NCBI GenBank assembly: GCA_016584305.1
Contig: JACEEZ010019097.1
Coordinates: 252,312 to 316,311 of the forward strand
DNA length: 64,000 nt
Origin: Chionoecetes opilio
Taxonomy: Eukaryota > Arthropoda > Malacostraca > Decapoda > Majidae
Direction: 5' to 3'
Shown here: one piece after another, positions 45,425 through 56,395 of the stretch
Numbering within the stretch: position 1 is the first letter of the stretch
Layout of the letters: each line of letters begins with the position of its first letter
Made by a program: the position numbers and the translations under genes
The notes under the pieces: model-generated
The model's input: only the letters and a program-made list of their open reading frames with translations
Database searches by the model: none
Told to the model about the DNA's origin: nothing

Positions 45425-46015
45425 GGAACACCTTTTTTCTTTTCTTTTTTATTGTTGAGCTGAGATTTGTAGGCTTTGTGGTGCTACGATTTACTCTTCT
45501 ATTGTGAGTCTAACTTGGATTTCTGTCTATATATATGCATGTCTTAAGCACTACTGTCTCTCCCTCCCCCCACCTTCTCCTCATCTATCCTTATCATAAC
45601 TCCATCATGCCTCTACCCCTCAATCTCCGCCCCCCTCCCCCCCAGACCACACTCCATCAAAGTAAATACCACGAAGAACAAAATCACACCAATTGCCAAA
45701 CACGTATTTTGTGGCAAACGATACAAACTTTGATGACAAAATAAATAAAACCAGCTATTTCATACATGAAGAAAGACTTGTATATATGATATCAGAGACT
45801 ATTTGCTGCTACTACTACTACTACTAACTACTACTACTACTACTACTACTTACTACTACTACTACTACTATAGGAGCTGCGTCACCTACTTGATTTTCAA
45901 AGGAGGTCTGTAATTGCCCGAGCGAGGATTTGAGAAGCTTTGGCTCTGCGTAGCTGGAATGACCTGTGGATAGATAAATATATAGATAATAGTAGTAGTA
46001 GTAGTAGGTATATAT
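45425..46015. repeat. module G copy 4, one minisatellite unit and duplicated flank
   Basis: 45425-45560 equals 9287-9430 with changes, 45600-45650 is a single minisatellite unit, and 45655-45985 duplicates 39465-39740 with (CTA)n at 45790-45870. Confidence 0.75.
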
Positions 46016-46860
46016 GCAGGGCCGTATTATCCATAAGGCTAACTATAGGCTGAAGTCTAGGGGCCCGGCAGGAACTAGAGGCCCGCCAATTTTTTTTGCT
46101 GAGGCACTGTGAAAAAATTTGTGAATAGAATAATTATTCTTCATGAGACCCTCAAAATGGATATAGAGTTATGTAGTGGTGTGTAGTAGCTAGCGTTCCA
46201 GGGTCAGTGGTCAGCTGTAGTGGGGTGAAAGATTGAAGTGGCGGGGAACAGTGGCGTAGCTAGGTATCTATCAATGGGGGGCACAGCTGTGTATGGGGGG
46301 CACTATGGCAAACGGAGCTCAGGGGCATTCTGATGCCATATAGAAGGGTATAAGCAACAGTGGCGGATCAAGGGGTGGGAGGCGAGTAGGCCATGGCCTA
46401 GGCCCCGCAAGGGCCCCGCACCCCAGAGGAAAAAATATGTTTTCAATGAAAATGTTAATGCTGGACGTTTCTTATTTGCTGGAACACTGTTACATTGCAT
46501 GTACCATAATATGCCACAAATTAGTACCAACGTAATGTAAAATATGGGTGGAAAAAGTTTCAATTAAGCTAATATGAAATCTGAACCACATTTGGTAAAA
46601 ATTCTAGAGTTCTTTCCCGCCCTTATTAGTAGTTTTATTTTCTCCAGACCTTCACAAATCCCTTCAGATACCTCTAAAACGTAATAATAAAGTGGGGGAG
46701 ATATTACAAAATAAAAAATAAACTAGGAAATAGACGTCCACACTAAAGATGTGGAATGTGTCCAAGCTCGCACAGGCTTAAGTCAACTTTTTAAATACCC
46801 TCACCTTAAAATACTTCTATTACAACCTGACCAACTTCGCAGAGAAAACTTTTTCAAAGC
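46016..46860. mobile_element. nested ends of hAT-like and other short elements
   Basis: CAGGGCCGTATTATCC (46018), CAGTGGCGTAGCTAGG (46249) and CAGTGGCGGATCAAGG (46361 region) are three element termini in a row. The second matches the left end of the element at 52775. 46600-46720 is the inverse of part of 34300-34660. Confidence 0.45.
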
Positions 46861-47165
46861 CAATTTGACCTGACCTTGCCCCCCATTCGGGAGTAAATTT
46901 TTAAAAGCCAATAGCACCAGACCTTGGCCCCATTCGTGGATTTAAACATTTACAACCAAATTGCACTCTAGACCTTGCCCCCTTCTGGAGAAAACATTTA
47001 CAACCAATTGCATCTAGATTTTCCCCCCTTCGGGTAAACATTTTACAAGCCTTATGCATTTAGCCCTTTGGGGCCCCATTCGTAGATAAAAATTTTAAAA
47101 GCCTTTGCACTTAGCCCTTCCCCCCTTCTGGAGTAAAATTTTACAAGCCTATTACAGTTCCCAAT
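46861..47165. repeat. about 58-bp minisatellite, degraded, five to six units
   Basis: Units share CATT(C)GGGAGTAAA, ATTTACAAGCC and GCACTAGACCTTGCCCCC words at 50-60-bp intervals. The next 100 bp are AT-rich and unassigned. Confidence 0.6.
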
Positions 47166-47269
47166 TATTTAGTCCAAAGAAAAATTCGGCTGAAATGGGT
47201 GTCCAAGGGGCTTGGACAAAAAAACTTAATCTCAAAATAACCTAACCCAAATGGAAAAATTTGTAGTCC

Positions 47270-47480
47270 TTTCCCCCCAACGTTAGGGGGTTTATTGTTT
47301 AGGTTGAGTGAGGTTAGGTTATCTTTTTATTTTGTTTGGGCCCCAGGGCGGGGGTAATTTTGGGGGGGAGGGGGCGTTGAAGGAGGCTTCTCCCCCACTT
47401 TAAATTACGTTTTGAGGTATTGGGGGGTTTGTGAAGGTTGGAGAAAAAAAACATAATGGGGGCGGGAAAGGACTAAATTG
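47270..47480 (+). repeat. copy of the GGTTAGG-containing dispersed repeat
   Basis: Matches 34390-34620: GTGAGGTTAGGTTA, AAATTACGTTTTGAGGTAT, GTGAAGGTTGGAG and GGGGCGGGAAAGGACT, with deletions. Confidence 0.55.
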
Positions 47481-47639
47481 TACACCATTTTTCATTCAGG
47501 GCCCCCACTCCCCCGGGCCCGGGCCCCCCCCACACCATAAATCCCCCCCTTGATAAGCAAGACGGACTTCGGCGGGGGCCCCACGGGGCCAGGGCCGAAA
47601 CGCTGGGAAATTTTGACATTTGAACTCATTACCAAAAAA

Positions 47640-50600
47640 AATAAACCAAAAAAGTAAAAATATTTTTCCCTCCACTCCCCCCCCAGACCCCCCCCCCACT
47701 GCCCCCCAGACCCCACACCCTCCCGCCCCCCAACCCAAACCCCCTCCACCCCCCCCCAGCCCCCACACCCTCCACGCCCCAGACCCCACAACCCCCCCTC
47801 CCCCCCAAAACCCCCACACCCCCACTGCCCCCCAACCCCACACCCCCCACTCCCCCCCACCCCCCACACCCTCCACCCCCCCCAACCCCCACACCCCACT
47901 GCCCCCCAGACCCAACCCCCCACGCCCCCAACCCCCCACCCCCCCCACTCCCCCCCCCGACCCAAACCCTCCACGCCCCCCAGACCCCACACCCTCCACT
48001 GCCCCCCAACCCCACACCCTCCATCCCCCCCAGACCCACACCCCCACTGCCCCCAGACCCCCACCCTCCACGCCCCCAACCCCCACCCCCACGCCCCCCA
48101 ACCCCACACCCCCACGCCCCCCAGAAACCCCACCCCCCATGCCCCCAAGACCCCACACCCCCCACTGCCCCCAGCCCCCACCCCTCCACTGCCCCCCAGC
48201 CCAAACCCCTCCACTGCCCCCTAACCCACCCCCTCCCTGCCCCTAGCCCCACCCTCCATGCCCCCAACCCCCCCACACCCCCCCACTGCCCCCCCAGCCC
48301 CCAACCCTCCACTCCCCCCAGACCCCCACCCCATGCCCCCGCCCCCCACCCCTCCACTGCCCCCAGACCCCACCCTCCACTCCCCCCCAGCCCCCCACAC
48401 CCTCCACTGCCCCCAGACCCCCACCCTCCACTCCCCCCCGCCCCCACCCCCTCCCTCCCCCCCAGACCCCACAACCTCCACTCCCCCCCAACCCCAACCC
48501 CCCACTCCCCCCAACCCCCACCCTCCACCCCCCCCCAGACCCCACACCCTCCACTCCCCCCCAGACCCCACCCTCCCTGCCCCCGACCCCACCCCCCTCC
48601 ACCCCCCGAGCCCCAGCCCCTCCACGCCCCCAGCCCCCACCCCTCCACTGCCCCCAGACCCCACCCCTCCACTGCCCCCCAGACCCCACCCCCCTCCATC
48701 CCCCCCCCTAGACCCCCACCCCCCACTGCCCCCAGACCCCCCCTCCACTCCCCCCCAACCCCAGACCCTCTACTGCCCCCCAACCCCACACCCTCCACTG
48801 CCCCCCAGCCCCCACACCCCCCACTCCCCCCCCGACCCCACACCCCCACTGCCCCCCGACCCCCACCCTCCACTCCCCCCCCGACCCACACCCTCCATGC
48901 CCCCAACCCCACACCCCCACTGCCCCCCGACCCCACACCCCCCACTGCCCCCCAGCCCCCCACCCCCCCACTCCCCCCCAACCCCACACCCTCCACTCCC
49001 CCCCCAGACCCCACCCCCTCCCTGCCCCCCAGCCCCCACCCCTCCACGCCCCCCGCCCCCACACCCCCCACTGCCCCCAGCCCCCAGACCCTTACTGCCC
49101 CCAACCCCACCCTCCCTGCCCCCCAGACCCAACCCTCACTGCCCCCCCCCCAACCCCCCACTGCCCCCCGCCCCCCACCCCCTCCACGCCCCCCCCAGAC
49201 CCCACACCCTCCACTGCCCCCCAGACCCCACCCTCCACCCCCCAAACCCCCCCTCTACTGCCCCCCAGACCCCCACCCCCACGCCCCCCCCCCCCAACCC
49301 TCCAGGCCCCCAACCCAAACCCTCCCGGCCCCCCAGACCCTACCCCCCCACTCCCCCCCAGACCCCACCCCCCACTGCCCCCCAGACCCCACACCCTCCA
49401 GCCCCCCAGACCCCACACCCTCCACTCCCCCCCAGACCCCGACCCTTACTCCCCCCGCCCCCACACCCCCCACTGCCCCCCAGACCCCAAAAACACCCCT
49501 CCCTGCCCCCCAGCCCCACACCCCCCACTGCCCCCCCCCAACCCCCCCCCCTCCACTGCCCCCCAGACCCCCACCCTCCACTGCCCCCAGACCCACACCC
49601 CCACTCCCCCCCAACCCCCCACCCCCCGTCCCCCAGACCCCAACCCCCCACTGCCCCCCAGACCCCACACCCCCCACCCCCAAGACCCCACACCTCCACT
49701 CCCCCCCAGACCCCACACCCTCCACGCCCCCCAGACCCCACCCCCCCCACTGTCCCCAGACCCCCACCCTCCCTGTCCCCCAGACCCCAACCCCCATCCC
49801 CCCCAGACCCCCACCCCCCTGCCCCCAACCCCCAACCTCCCCTCCCCCCAAAACCCCCACACCCCCATGCCCCCCAGACCCCACACCCCCCACTGCCCCC
49901 CGCCCCCACACCCTCCACTGTCCCCCAGACCCCAACCCCCCACTGCCCCCCAAACCCCAAACCCTCCACGGCCCACAGCCCCACACCCCACCCCCCCCCA
50001 ACCCCCCACCTCCACTGCCCCCCAGCCCCCACCCCTCAACTGCCCCCGACCCACCCCCTCCAGGCCCCCCAGACCCCCACCCCTCCATGCCCCTAGCCCC
50101 CACACCTTACTGCCCCCAACCCACACCCCCCACTCCCCCCCAGACCCCCCCCTCCACTCCCCCCCAGACCCCACACCCCCACCCCCCCCAACCCCCAAAC
50201 CCCCCACTCCCCCCCAGACCCCACACCCTCCACGCCCCCAGACCCACACCCTCCATGCCCCCCAGCCCCCCAAAAACCCCTCCACTCCCCCCACAGACCC
50301 CACACCCTCCACTGCCCCCCAGACCCCCCACCCTCCACCCCCCCCAGACCCCGACCCTCCACTCCCCCCCAGACCCCACCCCTCCCTGCCCCCCAGCCCC
50401 CACCCCCTCCACCCCCCCCAGACCCCAACCCCACCCCCCCCAGACCCCACCCCCCATCCCCCCCAACCCCCACACCCCCCCACTCCCCCCCAGCCCCCCA
50501 CACCTCACGCCCCACAGACCCCACCCTCCACTCCCCCCCAGACCCACACCCCCCACTCCCCCCCAGCCCCCAACCCTCCACTCCCCCCAGACCCCACCCC

Positions 50601-51545
50601 CTCCATCCCCCCCAGCCCCCACACCCCCCACTGCCCCCGACCCCACACCCCCCACTGGCCCCCCAGCCCCCCACACCCTCCACTGCCCCCAACCCCACAC
50701 CCTCCATGCCCCCCCAGACCCCAACCTCACGCCCCACAAAAACCCCCACACCCTCCACTGCCCCCCAGCCCCACCCCCTCTACTCCCCCCCAGACCCCAC
50801 ACCCTCCACTGCCCCCCAGACCCCACACCTCCACTCCCCCCGGGACCCCACACCCCACGCCCCCCCAGACCCCCACCCTCCCGCCCCCCAACCCAGACCT
50901 CCACTCCCCCCCCAGACCCCACACCCTCCACTCCCCCCCAGACCCCCCCCCTCCACGCCCCCAACCCCACACCCCCCACGCCCCCCAACCCACACCCCAC
51001 TGCCCCCCAGACCCCACACCCTCCACTGCCCCCCAGACCCACCCCCTCCACTCCCCCCAACCCCACACCCTCCACTGCCCCCCGGGACCCACACCCTCAC
51101 TCCCCCCCAGACCCAAACCCTCACCCCCCCAAAACCCCACCCCCTCCACGGCCCCCAAGACCCCCCACCTCCTCCCCCCCGCCCCCACACCTCCAGCCCC
51201 CCAACCCCACCCCCCCATGCCCCCAACCCCACACCCTCCAGGGCCCCCCCAACCCCACCCCTCCAGGGCCCCCAGACCCCACACCCCACTCCCCCCGACC
51301 CCACCCCCCCACTCCCCCCCAGACCCCACACCCCCCATCCCCCCCAGACCCCACACCCTCCATGCCCCCCGACCCCGACCCTCCACTGCCCCCCAACCCC
51401 ACACCCTCCACTCCCCCCCAGCCCCCAAACACCCTCCACTGCCCCCAGACCCCACACCCTCCCGGCCCCCAGCCCCCACACCCTCCCGGCCCCCCAGCCC
51501 CCACACCCTCCAGGGCCCCCCCGACCCCACCCCCTCACACTCTGC
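47640..51545. repeat. 3.9-kb C-rich satellite, 27-30-bp unit
   Basis: Well over 100 units of CCCCCCAGACCCCACACCCT followed by CCACTGCC, differing mainly by lost bases in C runs. Overlapping Pro/Thr/His and Gly/Trp frames of 100-600 codons are by-products. The likely true unit is 28-30 bp, but the local sequence quality blurs it. Confidence 0.9.
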
Positions 51546-51957
51546 TATGCAGCTTCATGCGTAATGTAAATACTTCCATTTATATTCCAAGGGGGGCCAA
51601 AAAAGGCAAAACATCAAACACTCCACCCCCTTTTTATTTTTTTATTTCCTTGCTTTTGTTAATTTTTCAAAATTTTGACTTTTATTTTAAAAAAATTTCT
51701 GCGTTTTTTCACGGGTCGTCAAAAGCGATCCATCGTGCGAGCAAAACTATGGCCATGGGGGGCAGCTGGGGGTGTGCCAGATTTTTCCCTGGGGGGGGGC
51801 ACGTGCCCTCCCGTAGCTACGCCACGCACTGGCTATAGCTGATATGACGTTATACAAGGTAAAAAGGCAACGAAACAACAGCCATTACTTTGCAGGGAGG
51901 ACTAAACAATCTCAAATCACACGTAAGCTCTCACTCCCTCCCTCCCTCCCCCACTCA
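51546..51957. other. AT-rich spacer with right end of a hAT-like element
   Basis: TAGCTACGCCACGCACTGG at 51814-51832 is the inverted partner of the CAGTGGCGTAGCTA terminus at 46249. No gene is seen. Confidence 0.45.
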
Positions 51958-52260
51958 CAGTGGCACCGCCAGGACATGGTTACCGGGGTGGCCAAGGTTG
52001 GACACAGGTCTAGTGTAGGGTGGCCATGGCATAACTATAACAAACATGGTTGAATTATCATTAGATCTCTAATTAAGATCTGGGGTGGCCAATGAGACTT
52101 CAGGGGTGGCCACCCCCTAGATCTGGGGTGGCCAATGAGACTTCAGGGGTGGCCAGCCCCTAGATCTGGGGTGGCCAATGAGACTTCAGGGGTGGCCAGC
52201 CCCTAGATCTGGGGTGGCCAATGAGACTTCAGGGGTGGCCAGCCCCTAGATCTGCCACTG
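51958..52260. mobile_element. 303-bp hAT-like miniature element with internal 43-bp tandem repeats
   Basis: The left terminus CAGTGGCACCGCCAGG and right terminus (complement) CAGTGGCAGATCTAGG match at 12 of 16 bases. The flanks CCCACTCA (51950-51957) and ACCACTCA (52261-52268) agree at seven of eight positions, as expected for an 8-bp hAT target duplication. Four 43-bp units (52081, 52124, 52167, 52210) contain TGGGGTGGCCAATGAGACTT. Confidence 0.65.
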
Positions 52261-52774
52261 ACCACTCATTCCTCTCACTCCTTCTCCCACTCCCTCCCTT
52301 TCTCTCTACAAAACTTACGCTGCGGAAATATGAAGAAAGGCAACAAAATAAAGTGCCGTTTGGCCAAAAATTACGTTCTTCCTCCTCCCAGCTGCCTGCA
52401 CACGCGTCCTGCCCCTTCAGCGGTTCGCTCTCGACTGTCGCTCGTCCCGGATTACTCAAGGAACTTAACACTGCTTCGAGACACTAAACTTTACCCTTAT
52501 TTCCCTCCCACGCCCTTACCTGTTGACCTTTGACCAATCATTCTTGACCTATAACGTTATCTACGTCTTAAATGTTAGTAAATGTGAGTTAGTAATAGTG
52601 TTGGTATAGTTTTGTAGTATTTATTTCAAAGCTTATATTGATAGGGTTCGTAAGTGCTTCGAACTCATTTAACAGCTTCGCAGAGGATTGTGGGTAGAAT
52701 ATATATATATATATATTATATTTTTTTTTTGCTAAGTAGTTTGTGGGTTGGTAAAGGACTGGATTGCCTGTTAG
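52261..52774. other. unique non-coding stretch
   Basis: Frames of about 80 codons on both strands have no recognisable domain. (AT)n at 52699-52720. Confidence 0.5.
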
Positions 52775-53018
52775 CAGTGGCGTAGTTAGGTATCTATCAA
52801 TGGGGGGGCACCTGGGGGGCACTAGGCAAGCGGAGCTCAGGGGCCACTCTGATGCCACATAGAAGGGCATATTCCTAGATCAGATCAGTGGTGGGTATTA
52901 GAGCATTGTACAGAATACGGCAGCTATGGCCATTAGGGGAGCACCTGGGGGGGAGGGGGGCACATGATTCTCATGGGTGGGCACGTGTCTCCCCATGCCC
53001 CCCGTAGCTACGCCACTG
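52775..53018. mobile_element. 244-bp miniature element with CAGTGGCGTAG termini
   Basis: Begins CAGTGGCGTAGTTAGGTATC and ends CCCGTAGCTACGCCACTG. GGGGGCAC words stand at both subterminal sides. The left end also occurs at 46249 and the right end at 51814-51832. No clear 8-bp duplication. Confidence 0.6.
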
Positions 53019-53181
53019 CCGGAGGGGGCCCGAAATGTCCTGAAAGCCTAGGGGCCCGGCCATGGGCTAATACGGCCCTGTATATATAGAAGTAGAAGTA
53101 GTAGTAATAGGTAGTAGGAGGAGGAGGAGAAGGAGGTAGAAGTAGTAGTACTATTAGTAGTAGTATAATAGTAGTAGTAGT

Positions 53182-53227
<46 letters not shown>

Positions 53228-53271
53228 TGTAGCAATAGTAGTAGGAGGAGGAGCTTACGTGATAGATAGAT

Positions 53272-53348
<77 letters not shown>

Positions 53349-53609
53349 GAGTAGTAGTAGGAGGAGGAGGAGGAGGAGATTAGGTGCTAACTCCAGTTTT
53401 ATTGTTTTATTTCTTTTCGTATTTTTTCGTTTTGTATCATGATTCCGGGACCAAATATTTCCTACAAACCCAGATCCTCCTCCTCCTCCTCCTCCTTCTC
53501 CTCCTCTTCCTCCTCCTCCTCCTCTAGTTTATGTGTTTTTAATTCCTTCTCTTGCTTCTTATTCCCTGTTTAAGTTTATCTCTTAATCATTTTCTTTTTT
53601 ATAATAATG
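53019..53609. repeat. element end, (AGT)n and (AGG)/(CCT) tracts
   Basis: 53040-53082 contains GGGGCCCGGCCATGGGC and ACGGCCCTGTATATA, the partner of the CAGGGCCGTATTATCC end at 46018. (AGT/GTA)n runs 53096-53380 and (CCT)n 53475-53525. Confidence 0.8.
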
Positions 53610-53627
53610 ATGATGACGATGGTAGTA

Positions 53628-53708
<81 letters not shown>

Positions 53709-54255
53709 TAATGATAATAATAACAATAATAGCCATGATAATAATAATAATAATATCCATGATAATAATACAACGTTTCATTGTGGTACATCTATTGCAG
53801 GAAAACAAAAGCACGTCACGTCACAAATTGTCTAAAGATTCAAACAAATGAACAAAAACAAGACGCGAACACTGCTGAGATTCTCCTTTTTACATCACGT
53901 TGCTGGAAACAGGTTCTCGAAATTCCTTGCTTGTTATTTATTCTTGCTTTTGTTATTGTTCCTGTTCATCTTTCCTTTCTTTGTCTTCTTCTTTTTGTTC
54001 TTTGTCTTCTTGTTCTTTATCTTCGTCTTTTTCTTTCACCTTCTCCTACTCTTCATCTTCGTTTTCCTCCTCCTCCTCCTCCTCCTCCTCCTCCTCCTAG
54101 CTGTACATCTTGCTACCTGGCGTCAAGCACACACCTGTCCCCTCCACACACCTGACACACGCATCACTCCACACCTCCACACACAAACAAGGCTTTTCAA
54201 CACACCTACTCAAACCACCATCACTTTACACTCACCGGCATACGATACATTCCTT

Positions 54256-54313
<58 letters not shown>

Positions 54314-54430
54314 ACAACACACACACACACACACCTACACACACACACACACACACCTGTAGTAGATCATCACAGGTGCCTTACTGCCACCACAGCTGCC
54401 ATCATTATATCGTAAAGTCCTCAACTATTT
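53610..54430 (-). repeat. flank module F, inverted copy 3
   Basis: Reverse complement of 6476-7240: (AAT)n at 53620-53705, CAGGTTCTCGAAATTCCTTG, (CCT)n at 54066-54098, CCACCATCACTTTACAC, CA tract 54262-54355, ATATCGTAAAGTCCTCAAC. It abuts gene E exactly as the plus copy abuts gene B. Confidence 0.85.
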
Positions 54431-54679
54431 CTATTTCCCTCGGTATCCTGTTCCTGGTATCTGCGACGGGACCCTCGCGTGATCATTATCGTTGCAGGGG
54501 TACTTAAGGTAGCACCGTCGATTGTACTCTCTCCAACACTTTTTGCAGGGAGGTGTTATAGTCCTGGCTCTGGAGGGAGTTTGTGGGATGTTGACGGCTT
54601 CTGCGTGCGGGAGGACGGTGACGGAGAGGCAGGCGAAGAGAACCACCACGACGAGCGACAGGAGAGCGAAGGACCGCAT
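54431..54679 (-). CDS. small secreted cysteine-rich peptide, family member E
   Basis: The 82-residue frame starts MRSFALLSLVVVVLFACLSV, with a signal peptide likely cleaved near the HAEA at residues 25-28. The mature part has four cysteines (45, 48, 56, 62) in PPCKKCWREYNRRC and YPCNDND and ends VPSQIPGTGYRGK. The arrangement C-x2-C-W-R-x5-R-C-x5-C matches gene A, which has two extra residues between the second and third cysteine and two additional cysteines. It is rich in Arg and Lys, compatible with but not proof of an antimicrobial role. Start chosen at 54679 (ATGCGGTCC) for the family context, although the frame is open further upstream. TATA box 69 nt upstream. Its partner in sequence is the broken gene B at 6252-6475. 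Confidence 0.65.
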   Translation of the reverse strand: MRSFALLSLVVVVLFACLSVTVLPHAEAVNIPQTPSRARTITPPCKKCWREYNRRCYLKYPCNDNDHARVPSQIPGTGYRGK

Positions 54680-54755
54680 TTTGGGTTGTTCGGTGCGTGT
54701 CTGCTCGTGTGTGTGTGAGTGACTGTTGTTTTGTGACTGTGAGGCGCTTATATGC
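54680..54755 (-). promoter_or_regulatory. TATA box and leader of peptide gene E
   Basis: Minus-strand GCATATAAGC (54746-54755) followed by GCCTCACAGTCACAAAACAA and a CA-rich leader ending CCCAAA before the ATG. Gene B has the corresponding CTATAAGCGCCTCACGGTCA. GGGA repeats stand upstream. Confidence 0.55.
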
Positions 54756-55309
54756 GAGTGAGGGATGGAGGGAGGGAAGGACAGCGGATGTGAGGGAGAG
54801 TGGAGATGAGGAGAGGACGGAGGAGGAGGAGATGATGGAGTTAGGCCGTGCATATGAAGAGAATCTTGTGATTTCCCCGCACGCCATTATCCTCCTCCTC
54901 CTCCTCCTCCCCCTCCAGCCCTACCCCACCCCCCGACCCCTCCTCCTCAACCCCCCCCCACTAATCCCTCCTACTCCAACTCCGCCCTAGCCTCTCCTCC
55001 TCCAACCCACCCCCACCCCCTGACCCCTCCTCCTCCTCTACCTCCATCAACAACTTCTCGCACAATTTCCCAAACCCTCCCAAATGAAGCCCCCCTTCCT
55101 CCCCCTCCATCCACAACACACAAACCTAATCAAAATATTCAACAAAATACAGAATAAAAATAACATAAACCTCGTGGACGCCAAACCACAAGCCCACCAC
55201 TCCTCCACGTGATCAGGTGGAGGCGGTGGAGGCCCAAAGAACAGGTGGACTTACCCATGGCCCGGGAATTCCCTTCAGGTGGATGGAAGGAGTAAAAAGT
55301 GATGCTAAG
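54756..55309. other. upstream flank of gene E; CCT-rich and unique sequence
   Basis: Purine tract to about 54850, CCT/CCCC-rich sequence 54890-55090, then unassigned sequence. No gene is supported. Confidence 0.5.
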
Positions 55310-56215
55310 GGGACGTGGTGGTGATGGTGAAGGTGGTGTGATGGTGGTGGTGGTGAAGGTGGTGTGATGGTGGTGGGGTGGTGAAGGTGGTGTGATGGGG
55401 TGGTGTTAAAGGGGGTGTGATGTGGTGGTGGTAAAGGGGTGGTGTGATGGGAGGGTGGGATGGTGGGGTGGTGAAGGTGGTGTGAGGTGGTGGTGGTAAA
55501 GGGGGGTGTGATGGGGTTTGGTAAAGGTGGGGTGGTGGGGGGTGAAGGTGGTGTGATGGGGGTGTTGGTAAAAAGGTGGGTGTGGGGGTGTGGTGAAGGG
55601 GTGTAGGTGGTAGTGGTAGGTGGGGTAAGGGTGGTGGATGGGGTGGTGGCGGTGGTAAGGTGGTGGGGGGCGTGGGGGAAAGGTGGTGTGGTGGGGGGGG
55701 GGAAAGGGGGTGTGATGGTGTTTTGGTGAAGGGGTGTATGGGGTGGTGGTGAAGGTGGTGTGATGGGGGTTTTGGTGAAGGTGGTGTGTGGGGGGGGTGG
55801 TGAAGGTGAGTGATGGGGTAGGGAGTGTGGTGGTAAGGGTGGGTGATGGTGGTGGGGCTGTGGTAATGGTGGGGTGGTGGTGTGGTGGTGAAGGTGGGTT
55901 GTGGTGGTAGGGGTGAAGGTGGGGGGAAGGTGGTAGGGGTGAAGGTGGTGTGAGGGGTGGTAGTGGTGAAGGGGTGGATGGTGGTAGTGGTAGTGCTGGG
56001 GGGGGGTTTTTGGGGGGGAATTTGGGGTTTGGTGGTGGTGGGGGTGAAGGTGGTGTGATGGTGGGGGTGGGGGGGTTGGTGGTGGTGGGGGTGTGGGGGT
56101 GGGTGGTGGTGGGTTGGGGGGGTGGTGGGTGGTGTGGGGGGTGGGGTGGTGTGGTGGTTGGGTGGGGGGTGAAGGGGGGGGGAGGGGGGGGGGGGGGGGG
56201 GGGGGGGGGGAAAAT
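55310..56215. repeat. GGT-rich minisatellite, about 24-bp unit
   Basis: Repeats of GTGATGGTGGTGGTGGTGAA followed by GGTG, decaying into G runs, ending in poly-G at 56178-56210. Confidence 0.85.
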
Positions 56216-56395
56216 GGGGGAAGGGGGAAAGAGAGGGAGAGAGAGAGAGAGGGGGAAAAAGAGAGGAGGAAGAGGGGAGAGAAGAAGGGAGAGGAGAAGG
56301 AGAGAGGAGAGAGAGGAGAAAAAGAGGGGGGGAGGAGGAGAGAAGAGAGAGAAAGGGAGAGAGGAGGGGAAAAGAGAGAGGGGAGAGAGAGGAGT
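56216..56395. repeat. (GA)n purine tract
   Basis: Irregular GA/GGA sequence. Confidence 0.9.

Noticed and set aside
47492..51838. Gly/Trp-rich and Pro-rich frames up to 612 codons on both strands
   Set aside because: All lie in the C-rich satellite, are open in several frames at once and contain no non-repeat domain.
53848..54258. Phe/Leu-rich membrane-like protein
   Set aside because: The frame runs through CTT/TTC-rich and CCT repeats of module F, and its copies at 6.9 and 31.0 kb are not conserved as proteins independent of the repeat.
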